Shown here: piece after piece, positions 7,011 through 13,358 of the stretch | Position numbering within the stretch: position 1 is the first letter of the stretch | Layout: the number at the start of each line of letters is the position of its first letter | Assembly (NCBI GenBank): GCA_043798355.1 | Contig: JAZDOT010000016.1 | Location: 1 to 34,950 of the forward strand | Length of the DNA: 34,950 bases | Source: JAZDOT01 sp043798355 | GTDB taxonomy: Bacteria; Patescibacteriota; Gracilibacteria; Peribacterales; Peribacteraceae | Direction of reading: 5' to 3' | The notes under the pieces: model-generated | Database searches by the model: none | What the model was told of the DNA's origin: nothing | What the model saw: only the letters and a program-made list of their open reading frames with translations | Made by a program: the position numbers and the translations under genes

Positions 7011-8741
7011 ATGCAACGTACCAGCCTTCGCCAAGGCTACGGTCGGCAGGCCTGTGCCAACAGCTGGTGCGGCCAATCCTTCGAGATCACTCAGAATGAC
7101 CTCGATTTCTATGAAAAAATTTCTCCGCTCTTCCCCTCGACTTCGCTCGGAGCAGACAACGGGAAGAAGGAGCTGATACCGCCACCTCTGCACTGTCCGG
7201 GGTGTCGACAGCAAAGGAGGCTCGTCTGGAGAAATGAACGTACGCTCTATCGCCGCGCATCCGACCTGACCAACACGCCGATCGTCGCTTCCTATCCTCC
7301 CAATACTCCTTTTCCGGTGTACGAGACGGACGAATGGTGGAGCGACGCTTTCGACGCATCGGCATTCGGAATCGCGTACGATTCTTCGTCTCCTTTTCTG
7401 TCCCAATTTCAAGGCCTTCTCCTCCGGGTGCCGCGCATCAGTCTTTCGAACAGCCACAACGAGAATTGTGACTACGTCACGTATACGAATTATTCGAGAG
7501 ATTGCTATCTCATCTACGGCGTCCATAGTTCCGAGAAGTGCTGCTACTGTTGGCGCGTCCATGACTGTCTTTCCTGCTTTGATTGCGCGCAGCTCTACCG
7601 CTGCCAATTCTGCTTCGATTGCACCGATTGTGATGATTGTTACCAGATCTTTTCCTGTCTCGACTGCCAGAATTGCAATACATCGTCCTCCCTCCGCCAC
7701 TGCCGTTCCTGCAGGAACTGTATGTACTGCACCAATGTTGCAAACAAAGAACACTGCATCTTCAATGAACAGTATTCCCCTGCGCAGTACGAGCAGCAGA
7801 CACGCTACTGGTACAGTCATCCCAAAGAAGCTCTCGATCGTTTCGCGCAGCTCCTGATCTCCACGCCGCAAAAGTCCTCGCACAATATCCAGTGCGAAGA
7901 TTGCACGGGAGACTACCTCATCCGATGCAAGGACTGCCATGACACGTATTCGGCAAAAGAATGCCGCGATTGCACGCGCCTCTATCTGGGCGAACACACA
8001 ACCGATTGCCATGACTGCGATATCACCGGTTGGCCGGCAGAGATGTGCTATGAGGGAACCAGCACGTGTGTCGATGCCCACCAGAATATTTTCTCCAGTC
8101 TCTGCTGGAGTTGCAGCGATATCGCGTACTGTGACTCCTGCTTCCACTCGCGCAATCTCTTCGGCTGCGTAGGCTTCAAGAAAAACGAATACTGCATCCT
8201 CAACAGGCAGTACACGAAAGAAGAGTACGAGCAGCTCGTGCCGCAGATCATTGCAAAGATGCGCACAGACGGGGAATGGGGGGAATTTTTCCCGGTGACA
8301 CTGAGTCCCTTCGCCTATAACGAAACCGTTGCTCACGAGAATTTTCCGCTGACCAAGGAAGAAGTGCTGAGGAGAGGTTGGCAATGGCGGGATCAGAAAG
8401 ACGAAATGCCGAAGGTTGACCGCATCATGCCCGCCGTAAAACTCCCCGATTCCATCGACGAAATACCCGACGCTGTCCTCAACTGGGCCATCGAATGTGA
8501 AACAACGAAGCGGCCGTTCAAGATCATCAAACAGGAATTGGAGTTTTACCGGCAGATGCACCTGCCCGTTCCCCACTTCCATCCGGACGAGAGGCACAGG
8601 AGGCGAATGGCACTCAGGAATCCCCGCAAGCTCTGGAACCGGGAGTGTGCCAAATGCCACAAGCCAATAGCTACGAGCTACGCTCCCGACAGGCCGGAGA
8701 TCGTGTACTGCGAATCGTGTTACCTTCAAGAAGTGTATTGA
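7011..8741 (+). CDS. Cysteine-rich zinc-ribbon protein of a CPR-typical family
   Basis: A 576-aa protein with about 50 Cys. The N-terminus carries a probable zinc site, CANSWC, paired with HCPGC near residue 60, followed by QQRRLVWRNERTLYRR. Residues about 150-265 and 295-390 are dense in C-x2-C and C-x5-C patterns (NENCDYVTYTNYSRDCYLIYG, CFDCTDCDDCYQIFSCLDCQNC), a repetitive run that suggests a stack of metal-binding or disulfide-rich turns. A final zinc ribbon lies at the C-terminus (CAKCHK, YCESC). Homologues are frequent in CPR genomes and are sometimes misnamed CaiB/BaiF; there is no CoA-transferase signature here. Function unknown; nucleic-acid or metal binding is the best guess. Two segments look like in-frame insertions of dispersed DNA repeats (near residues 5-14 and 42-49). 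The gene sits between two near-identical repeats. Confidence 0.8.
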   Translation: MQRTSLRQGYGRQACANSWCGQSFEITQNDLDFYEKISPLFPSTSLGADNGKKELIPPPLHCPGCRQQRRLVWRNERTLYRRASDLTNTPIVASYPPNTPFPVYETDEWWSDAFDASAFGIAYDSSSPFLSQFQGLLLRVPRISLSNSHNENCDYVTYTNYSRDCYLIYGVHSSEKCCYCWRVHDCLSCFDCAQLYRCQFCFDCTDCDDCYQIFSCLDCQNCNTSSSLRHCRSCRNCMYCTNVANKEHCIFNEQYSPAQYEQQTRYWYSHPKEALDRFAQLLISTPQKSSHNIQCEDCTGDYLIRCKDCHDTYSAKECRDCTRLYLGEHTTDCHDCDITGWPAEMCYEGTSTCVDAHQNIFSSLCWSCSDIAYCDSCFHSRNLFGCVGFKKNEYCILNRQYTKEEYEQLVPQIIAKMRTDGEWGEFFPVTLSPFAYNETVAHENFPLTKEEVLRRGWQWRDQKDEMPKVDRIMPAVKLPDSIDEIPDAVLNWAIECETTKRPFKIIKQELEFYRQMHLPVPHFHPDERHRRRMALRNPRKLWNRECAKCHKPIATSYAPDRPEIVYCESCYLQEVY

Positions 8742-9121
8742 ACGCTTGTTCAATTCTCTAACAACCAACACAACACGATTCGCCCTGAGCGATCCCGAGC
8801 GAGCGCAACGAGTCGAGGGAGAGTCGAATGGGTGAGGAGTGCTACCTCAAGTAGGTGTACTGAGGAATTTTTTCCTCTCCCTTTAGCCCCCTCCCCGCCC
8901 AACCCACCCCCCTCCCCGGGGAGGGGGGCACGTTTCTAGGATTGCGCTGATAATCTCAGATAAAGCATGGCGTACCACTTGCTTCAACAAAGTTTCTCTC
9001 GAGCAGTCTCCCCCTCTCCGTGTAGGCATGCGGGATGGGCGGAGAGGGGGCGCAGAGGGGGGAGAGGATAAAAAAAATCCATTGCTACAATGGAGTCCTG
9101 CCTTCCCGCCCTTGGGTTCTG
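8742..9121. other. Intergenic region with dispersed repeats
   Basis: A gene-free stretch of 380 bp. After the cysteine-rich gene comes GAGTCGAGGGAGAGTCGAATGG at 8811-8832 in essence, similar to the repeat cluster at 17747-17842. Most of the rest is repeat copy B (8870-9072). No tRNA or promoter pattern was recognised. Confidence 0.5.
8870..9072. repeat. MITE-like C/G-rich element, copy B
   Basis: About 203 bp and in direct orientation relative to copy A (6798-6987). Differences are scattered single bases plus a short G-rich insertion near the right end. The two copies bracket the cysteine-rich gene, which is compatible with duplication or with excision by recombination. Confidence 0.7.
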
Positions 9122-9601
9122 TTAATTCAGCGGCCAGTATTGCGCCGCAAATTGCAGCGAGCGAAGCAATGGGTAATCCTCAGGGATTGCCGCCGAACCC
9201 ACTTTGCGCGTTCGAATACTATTTAGAATCTCCTGCATAAAGTCTTTGATGAACATGACTCGTCCCCCAGCCAGTGTCGTTCTCTTCCCGCCACCGTAGA
9301 CAAACAGAGCAATCTGCTCGAACTCCGTCGGCAGGTTGAATCCGGCGAAGAGGCTTGGAATATGTCGCCTTCCCGCGTCGAACTTCTTGCGGTATCGCTC
9401 TTCCCGTCTCTGCCACGTATCGCAGTCCAGTGACGGCTCAACATGGACAAGATGCTTGAGAACTGGGTGGAACGCTACAACATCCAGTTCACATTCATAA
9501 CCGCCCTGTGGTCTCTTGCCTACCTGCACGTTCCGACGGACAAAGAAACCTTGCAGTTGATACCATTCGGCAACCAATTGTTCGAGGTGGTTTGCTGGCA
9601 C
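9122..9601 (-). CDS. PD-(D/E)XK nuclease-like protein, active site degenerate
   Basis: A 159-aa protein from a GTG start. The N-terminal half has the order of a restriction-endonuclease-like fold: HLEQLVAEWYQLQGFFVRRNVQVG (helix and strand), YECELDVVAFHPVLKHLVHVEPSLDCDTW (core strands). The E-x-D and VE pair match the PD and (D/E)-x-K acidic positions, but the expected catalytic Lys is replaced (HVEPS), so catalysis is uncertain. A helix with RREERYRKKFDAGRRHI follows. It could be an inactive nuclease relative or a DNA-binding accessory protein. A CATAAT hexamer (9610-9615) ends 8 nt before the GTG. It lies alone between repeat copy B and the 3' end of the 3D-domain gene. Confidence 0.6.
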   Translation of the reverse strand: MPANHLEQLVAEWYQLQGFFVRRNVQVGKRPQGGYECELDVVAFHPVLKHLVHVEPSLDCDTWQRREERYRKKFDAGRRHIPSLFAGFNLPTEFEQIALFVYGGGKRTTLAGGRVMFIKDFMQEILNSIRTRKVGSAAIPEDYPLLRSLQFAAQYWPLN

Positions 9602-9609
9602 AGGCTCAG

Positions 9610-9615
9610 ATTATG
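9610..9615 (-). promoter_or_regulatory. Possible -10 hexamer of the nuclease-like gene
   Basis: CATAAT on the minus strand, 8 nt before the GTG start. The -35 region (TTGCCG at 9631-9636, spacer 15) is weak. Confidence 0.35.
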
Positions 9616-9670
9616 CTGCATGAAGCCGTTCGGCAAACACTGGCTATGAGTGGATAGTCACCAAATTCAA

Positions 9671-9721
9671 TTTGAAATTTGTCGTTTGAAATTTGTTTGA
9701 TCCTTGATGATTGATCCTTGA
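9671..9721. repeat. Short AT-rich direct repeats
   Basis: TTTGAAATTTGT occurs at 9671-9682 and again at 9685-9696. TTGATCCTTGA occurs at 9697-9707 and 9711-9721. They lie between two genes whose 3' and 5' ends flank them, with no T-tailed hairpin. Nature unknown. Confidence 0.6.
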
Positions 9722-9764
9722 AACTTACGCAGGTCATACCACATACGAAATCGCGCCCGAACTT

Positions 9765-11174
9765 TCACAGCACTCTCCACCCCCCCTCCCTCACGCGTCC
9801 AAAGGCATTCTGGACCTGTTCAGAGCGCATGACCTGCAGCGTCGCAGGACCCGCACGCCCCGCGCCGTCACCGGATGCGGAGTCGATGATTCCCGCACTC
9901 AGTTGATACGCTGTGAGCGCGTCCCGCGTGACCGGACCGAATGTGCCCGAGATACGCTCGACGGGGAAATATCCCCGATCGGCGAGAAACTTCTGGAGGA
10001 GTTCCACATGGTCACCGGTTTCCCCTTCTTCAAGGAAACGATCGAGGAGTTCTCCACGCTGGGTCAGGAGCGTATCCACTCTGAAGCGATCGAGGAGTTT
10101 CTCCGCTCTCCGGGAAACGAGCGCGCGGTTCCATGCATCTTTGATAGCGCGCGCAGTGATGGGTCCGATCCGACCGGCACCGGGAGCAGCCGCATCACCA
10201 GCGAGAGCGTAGTGCTGCTGAAATTTCAGAATGGAGGAGAAGAGATCCAGCGAATACATCCCGTCAGTTTTTCCACGATAGTACCCGAGGAAGCGCAGTG
10301 TCCGCTGCGCTTCAACGATGTTCCTGCGATCGCCCTCTCTGGACACCGCTCCACGCACAGGATCAGGAGCATGCATCCGCACGCTCGCCGCAAGGATGGT
10401 CGCCGCTGTGCGCTGCGTGAGAGCATCGGAAGGCTCATTGAGCGTGTAATCTCTGAGGAATGTCCGCAGGGCATCTTGGGTCTTCTCTTCAAATACCCCC
10501 GTCACGGCAGAGGAGAAATACCCGAGCGTTTTTAATTTTTCCTGCAGGAGAGAGACGGACGGCCCGCGATTCCCCAGACGGGGGCGTAGTGCGAGGAAGC
10601 GGTTCATATCGACGGCGTACGAATCGAGCCGTGAGAAGAGCGGCGGAATCGCATCGAAAGAAAATTGGACATCTGGTTGTCGTGAGCCTCTGGGATAGAC
10701 CGTGCCCCTGATCCTCTTCACACCGAACGTGAGTGCTCTGGCCAGTCCCTCCTCCCCTTCCCCGACCCAGATGTCGAGACGGTGGGCACCTTCTGAAAGC
10801 TCCTGAATAGCCCCTCCGCGGTCGTTCACCTCGAATGTGCCGTATCCGGGGAGAGCGATGCGCGTCCCGAATGCGTAACTCGAAGGTGCCGCGATCATGC
10901 CAGGATAGACTGCTGTTCCGTCGGCAGCCCTCTCTCCTTCGCCATTGAGGATCTTGTCCGCTTCGAGCCCTCCCTTCACATAGCAACACTGTCCGGACCG
11001 CGGGGAGTAGTAGGCGGTAATAATGAATTCCTGTTCGTAGGGTGACGCCGGATCTCCCCCAAGAGCAAAGAGGGGCGAGACGATGGCAATCGAGAGGAGA
11101 ATGATGCGGATGTGCAACGGCACACGCTTCACCAAGCTCCTTCGCCGATAGAGGGGAGTGTGTTTGATGTGCAT
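9765..11174 (-). CDS. Exported 3D-domain protein with three peptidoglycan-binding repeats
   Basis: A 469-aa protein. A basic N-terminus followed by IRIILLSIAIVSPLFALGG is a signal peptide or anchor. Residues about 48-165 form a 3D/DPBB domain (FIITAYYSPRSGQCCYVKGG, FGTRIALPGYGTFEVNDRGGAI, HRLDIWVG) with the conserved Asp residues of the 3D family (three aspartates). Three PG_binding_1-type segments follow near 198-262, 283-350 and 393-465 (for example VSLLQEKLKTLGYFSSAVTG and VELLQKFLADRGYFPVERI). The probable role is cell-wall remodelling or a lytic enzyme similar in design to YabE/YocH-type proteins. A TAGAAT hexamer (11186-11191) lies 11 nt upstream of the ATG. It pairs functionally with the RlpA-like protein at 5.1-6.2 kb. 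Confidence 0.8.
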   Translation of the reverse strand: MHIKHTPLYRRRSLVKRVPLHIRIILLSIAIVSPLFALGGDPASPYEQEFIITAYYSPRSGQCCYVKGGLEADKILNGEGERAADGTAVYPGMIAAPSSYAFGTRIALPGYGTFEVNDRGGAIQELSEGAHRLDIWVGEGEEGLARALTFGVKRIRGTVYPRGSRQPDVQFSFDAIPPLFSRLDSYAVDMNRFLALRPRLGNRGPSVSLLQEKLKTLGYFSSAVTGVFEEKTQDALRTFLRDYTLNEPSDALTQRTAATILAASVRMHAPDPVRGAVSREGDRRNIVEAQRTLRFLGYYRGKTDGMYSLDLFSSILKFQQHYALAGDAAAPGAGRIGPITARAIKDAWNRALVSRRAEKLLDRFRVDTLLTQRGELLDRFLEEGETGDHVELLQKFLADRGYFPVERISGTFGPVTRDALTAYQLSAGIIDSASGDGAGRAGPATLQVMRSEQVQNAFGRVREGGWRVL

Positions 11175-11185
11175 GAAATCTGATT

Positions 11186-11191
11186 ATTCTA
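11186..11191 (-). promoter_or_regulatory. -10 hexamer of the 3D-domain gene
   Basis: TAGAAT on the minus strand, 11 nt before the ATG. A possible -35, CCGACA (11209-11214), sits at 17 bp spacing. Confidence 0.45.
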
Positions 11192-11292
11192 GCACATAGA
11201 AGAAGTCCTGTCGGCTTCTCAAATTATCATGACGTGGAGAAATGATAGTTTGGTAATTATTACATACATTGTGATTTTCTCAGTATTTCTCG

Positions 11293-11452
11293 CCCTGACC
11301 CCCTCTCCTGTATCCCCTCCCACCGGGAGGGGAAGTCATTCATGCGAAGGAAGAATAGACAGATACTGATGATCAAGATCACTCCGTTGATCAACTTCAA
11401 AATGTCGCGGCCTCTCCCCTCTCCCATTGGGAGAGGGGCAGGGAGAGGGGGT
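11293..11452. repeat. MITE-like C/G-rich element, copy D
   Basis: About 160 bp beginning CCCTGACCCCCTCTCC and ending GGGAGAGGGGGTC, so the outer ends are inverted repeats. Two inner hairpins are present: CCCCTCCCACCGGGAGGGG, and CCCCTCTCCCATTGGGAGAGGGG in outline. It lies between the 3D-domain gene start and the stop of the M24 peptidase gene, which ends 3 bp away. Same class as copies at 4959, 6798 and 8870, but with a different middle. Confidence 0.6.
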
Positions 11453-11455
11453 CCT

Positions 11456-12454
11456 TCACTCCGTAATAATCACCTCCTGCTCGAGTCGAATTCCGAATTT
11501 TCCGGGCAAGTACACTCCGGGTTCCACAGTGACGATTTCATGCGGAAGCAACGCCTGGAGCGGTGCCTTGGAACTCAGGGAAATCCCCTCGTGAATATCC
11601 AGCCCCACCCCGTGTCCGATGGCATGTGGAAGGAAATCCGCGAACCCGTGCTTCTTAAGAACGCTCCGGCACGCGGCGTCGATGTCATGATTCGTCGTTC
11701 CCGGCTTCATCATAGGAATGACCGCATCGCGGGCTTCCGTTACCGCTGTCAGGACTCTCTGCTGCAGATCCGTCGGGCGTGCGGTGAAAAACGTCATCGT
11801 CTGATCAGCACAGTAACCATGATACCGCACACCCGTATCAACGAGGACGACATGCCCTTTCTTCAGTGTCCGCGCGGTCGGACGATGGTGCGGCTCCGCG
11901 GATGCGGAACCGAACGAAACGATGGGGTCGAAAGAGAGATCGTCGGCTCCCAGTTCGTGCGCCCAGACCCGAAGCAACCATGCCAGTTCTCTCTCGGATT
12001 TTCCGCTCCGCAGGTGCGCGGGGATACGGGAGAGGAGTTCGCGCGTCATGCGCTGCGCGCGCCGGAAGAGCGCGATTTCCTCCTCATCTTTCGTCCTGCG
12101 GAATTCCGCGATGACCCCTATAGTCTGTACAAATTTCGTGTTCGGATTTTTCTTCTTCCACCACTTCCACTGTGAAAGATTCATCGTCTCCGCTTCGACT
12201 CCCGCAATCTCGATCTTTGCGAGAGCGCGTTCGAGCAGTGACCACGCATGCACGTGCACGGAGGACGGAGCCTGCCTCATGGCCTCTTCCGTGTAACGCC
12301 CATCCACGAAGAAGTGATACGCTCTCGGCAGGACAAGAACGACACCGGAACTCATGTCCAACCCGGTCAGGTACCGGATAGTGGTCCGATGAGTGACGAG
12401 GAGGGCGGGGATATCTGCCAGACGGAGGATGTCCGACGGGGAGTGTGGTCGCAT
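11456..12454 (-). CDS. M24-family Xaa-Pro aminopeptidase/dipeptidase
   Basis: A 332-aa cytosolic metallopeptidase. The N-terminal creatinase-like domain (residues 1-125) contains RYLTGLDMSSGVVLVL and FVDGRYTEEA. The catalytic pita-bread domain has all five metal ligands in order: the first Asp in LVDTGVRYHGY, the second Asp in CADQT, His in GHGVGLDIHEG (about residue 280), Glu in TVEPGVYLPG (about 307) and Glu in IRLEQEVIITE at the end. Length and order match PepQ/PepP-type enzymes that remove residues next to proline. The stop codon abuts repeat copy D. A TACCCT -10 hexamer lies 7 nt upstream of the ATG. It is divergent from the pilin operon, with a 71-bp gap. Confidence 0.9.
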   Translation of the reverse strand: MRPHSPSDILRLADIPALLVTHRTTIRYLTGLDMSSGVVLVLPRAYHFFVDGRYTEEAMRQAPSSVHVHAWSLLERALAKIEIAGVEAETMNLSQWKWWKKKNPNTKFVQTIGVIAEFRRTKDEEEIALFRRAQRMTRELLSRIPAHLRSGKSERELAWLLRVWAHELGADDLSFDPIVSFGSASAEPHHRPTARTLKKGHVVLVDTGVRYHGYCADQTMTFFTARPTDLQQRVLTAVTEARDAVIPMMKPGTTNHDIDAACRSVLKKHGFADFLPHAIGHGVGLDIHEGISLSSKAPLQALLPHEIVTVEPGVYLPGKFGIRLEQEVIITE

Positions 12455-12461
12455 GTCGCAA

Positions 12462-12467
12462 AGGGTA
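12462..12467 (-). promoter_or_regulatory. Possible -10 hexamer of the M24 peptidase gene
   Basis: TACCCT on the minus strand, 7 nt before the ATG. The same hexamer precedes the bS21 gene. No clear -35. Confidence 0.4.
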
Positions 12468-12488
12468 GCGTGAAACCTTCAAGTGTGC

Positions 12489-12494
12489 TATGCT
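12489..12494 (+). promoter_or_regulatory. Possible -10 hexamer of the pilin operon
   Basis: TATGCT, 31 nt before the preferred ATG at 12526. The upstream ATG at 12490 overlaps this hexamer, so it cannot be on the transcript and is rejected as the start. Confidence 0.4.
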
Positions 12495-12525
12495 GGTAAG
12501 AAACCTGTTCCATCCCTGTGTCCAT

Positions 12526-12930
12526 ATGTCCCCTTCGCTCGCTCGCCTCTACCGTGCCACTCGAGTCCCCGCAGTAATCGCGCTCATAACGAAACCTGTC
12601 CGTGCGCTCGCCGGACCTTCATCCATTGCGAACGGATTCAGCGGTGGCGGGATCCGCAACGGTGTCAACGCAGCCGCAAATGCGCTCGGCGTGAGCGGCG
12701 GAGGCAACGACCTCAAGACCGTCATCGGGACGATCGTGAATACGATCTTAAGCTACGTCACCCTCCTCGCCGTCACCGTGATCATCATCGCCGGTCTCTA
12801 CCTCATCGTCGGATTCGGAAGCGATGCCTCAAAAGACACGGCGAAGAAAGTGGTTCTCTACACAACCATCGGCATCATTATCATTCTGCTCTCGAAAGCA
12901 TTCGTCGAACTGATCAAGACTCTCATCTAG
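12526..12930 (+). CDS. Type IV secretion system pilin-like protein 1
   Basis: A 134-aa protein from the ATG at 12526 (MSPSLARLYRATR). The N-terminus is basic then hydrophobic, ending ALAG, and could be a cleavable signal. A Gly/Asn-rich linker follows. Two transmembrane helices lie near residues 70-90 (VTLLAVTVIIIAGLYLIVGF) and 105-125 (VVLYTTIGIIIILLSKAFVEL), separated by GSDASKDTAKK. This two-helix pattern, with a short lysine-rich loop, is that of the T4SS_pilin family (VirB2/TrbC-like) widespread in CPR bacteria. It should assemble into an extracellular or envelope-spanning pilus or a membrane pore. First gene of an operon; the next gene, 5 bp downstream, is its paralogue. Confidence 0.8.
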   Translation: MSPSLARLYRATRVPAVIALITKPVRALAGPSSIANGFSGGGIRNGVNAAANALGVSGGGNDLKTVIGTIVNTILSYVTLLAVTVIIIAGLYLIVGFGSDASKDTAKKVVLYTTIGIIIILLSKAFVELIKTLI

Positions 12931-12935
12931 CCACC

Positions 12936-13325
12936 ATGCACACTCTCTCCACACTCAATGCGCTTCGCTCGTCTGGAACAATGCGTCTCCAGCGCTTCTC
13001 CGGATGGCTCAGCCTCCTCTGCGCCTCTCTTCTCCTCGCCATACCCGACCATGCTTGCTGCGCCGACCTCGGGAATGCCAATACCATCCTGCTCCCCGGC
13101 CACACCAATATCCGCGGAACGGTCGAGAACATGCTCCTCACCATCCTCTCCTACGTCGCGCTCGCTGCAGTCGTCGTCATCGTCATCGCCGGCATCATGC
13201 TGGTCGTCGGATTGGGATCGGATGAATCCAAGGATAAAGCGAAGAAGATCATCCTGTATGCCATCGTCGGGATGATCCTCATCCTCCTCGCAACAGCCAT
13301 CGTCGAACTCGTCATTTCGCTGTAA
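12936..13325 (+). CDS. Type IV secretion system pilin-like protein 2
   Basis: A 129-aa paralogue of the preceding protein. The N-terminal signal region is LSLLCASLLLAIPDHACCA. Then come VENMLLTILSYVALAAVVVIVIAGIMLVVG, the loop LGSDESKDKAKK and IILYAIVGMILILLATAIVEL. The helices and the GSD-SKD-KK loop match pilin 1 nearly position by position, while the N-terminal part is unrelated. Two pilins in tandem suggest a hetero-oligomer or a major/minor pair. There is no Shine-Dalgarno (the sequence before the ATG is TAGCCACC), so translation probably depends on coupling to the upstream gene. Confidence 0.8.
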   Translation: MHTLSTLNALRSSGTMRLQRFSGWLSLLCASLLLAIPDHACCADLGNANTILLPGHTNIRGTVENMLLTILSYVALAAVVVIVIAGIMLVVGLGSDESKDKAKKIILYAIVGMILILLATAIVELVISL

Positions 13326-13358
13326 ACGGCATCGCCCGTCGTCATCAACATCCATTCC

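Noticed and set aside
6795..8771. Long minus-strand ORF (658 aa) opposite the cysteine-rich gene
   Set aside because: No motifs; the plus strand carries a regular Cys pattern with zinc-ribbon spacing and matches a recognisable family. It also runs through the repeat A.
4959..11452. Possible CRISPR array from the repeated C/G-rich segments
   Set aside because: The units are long, few, irregularly spaced and separated by genes; there is no short repeat/spacer periodicity and no cas gene.
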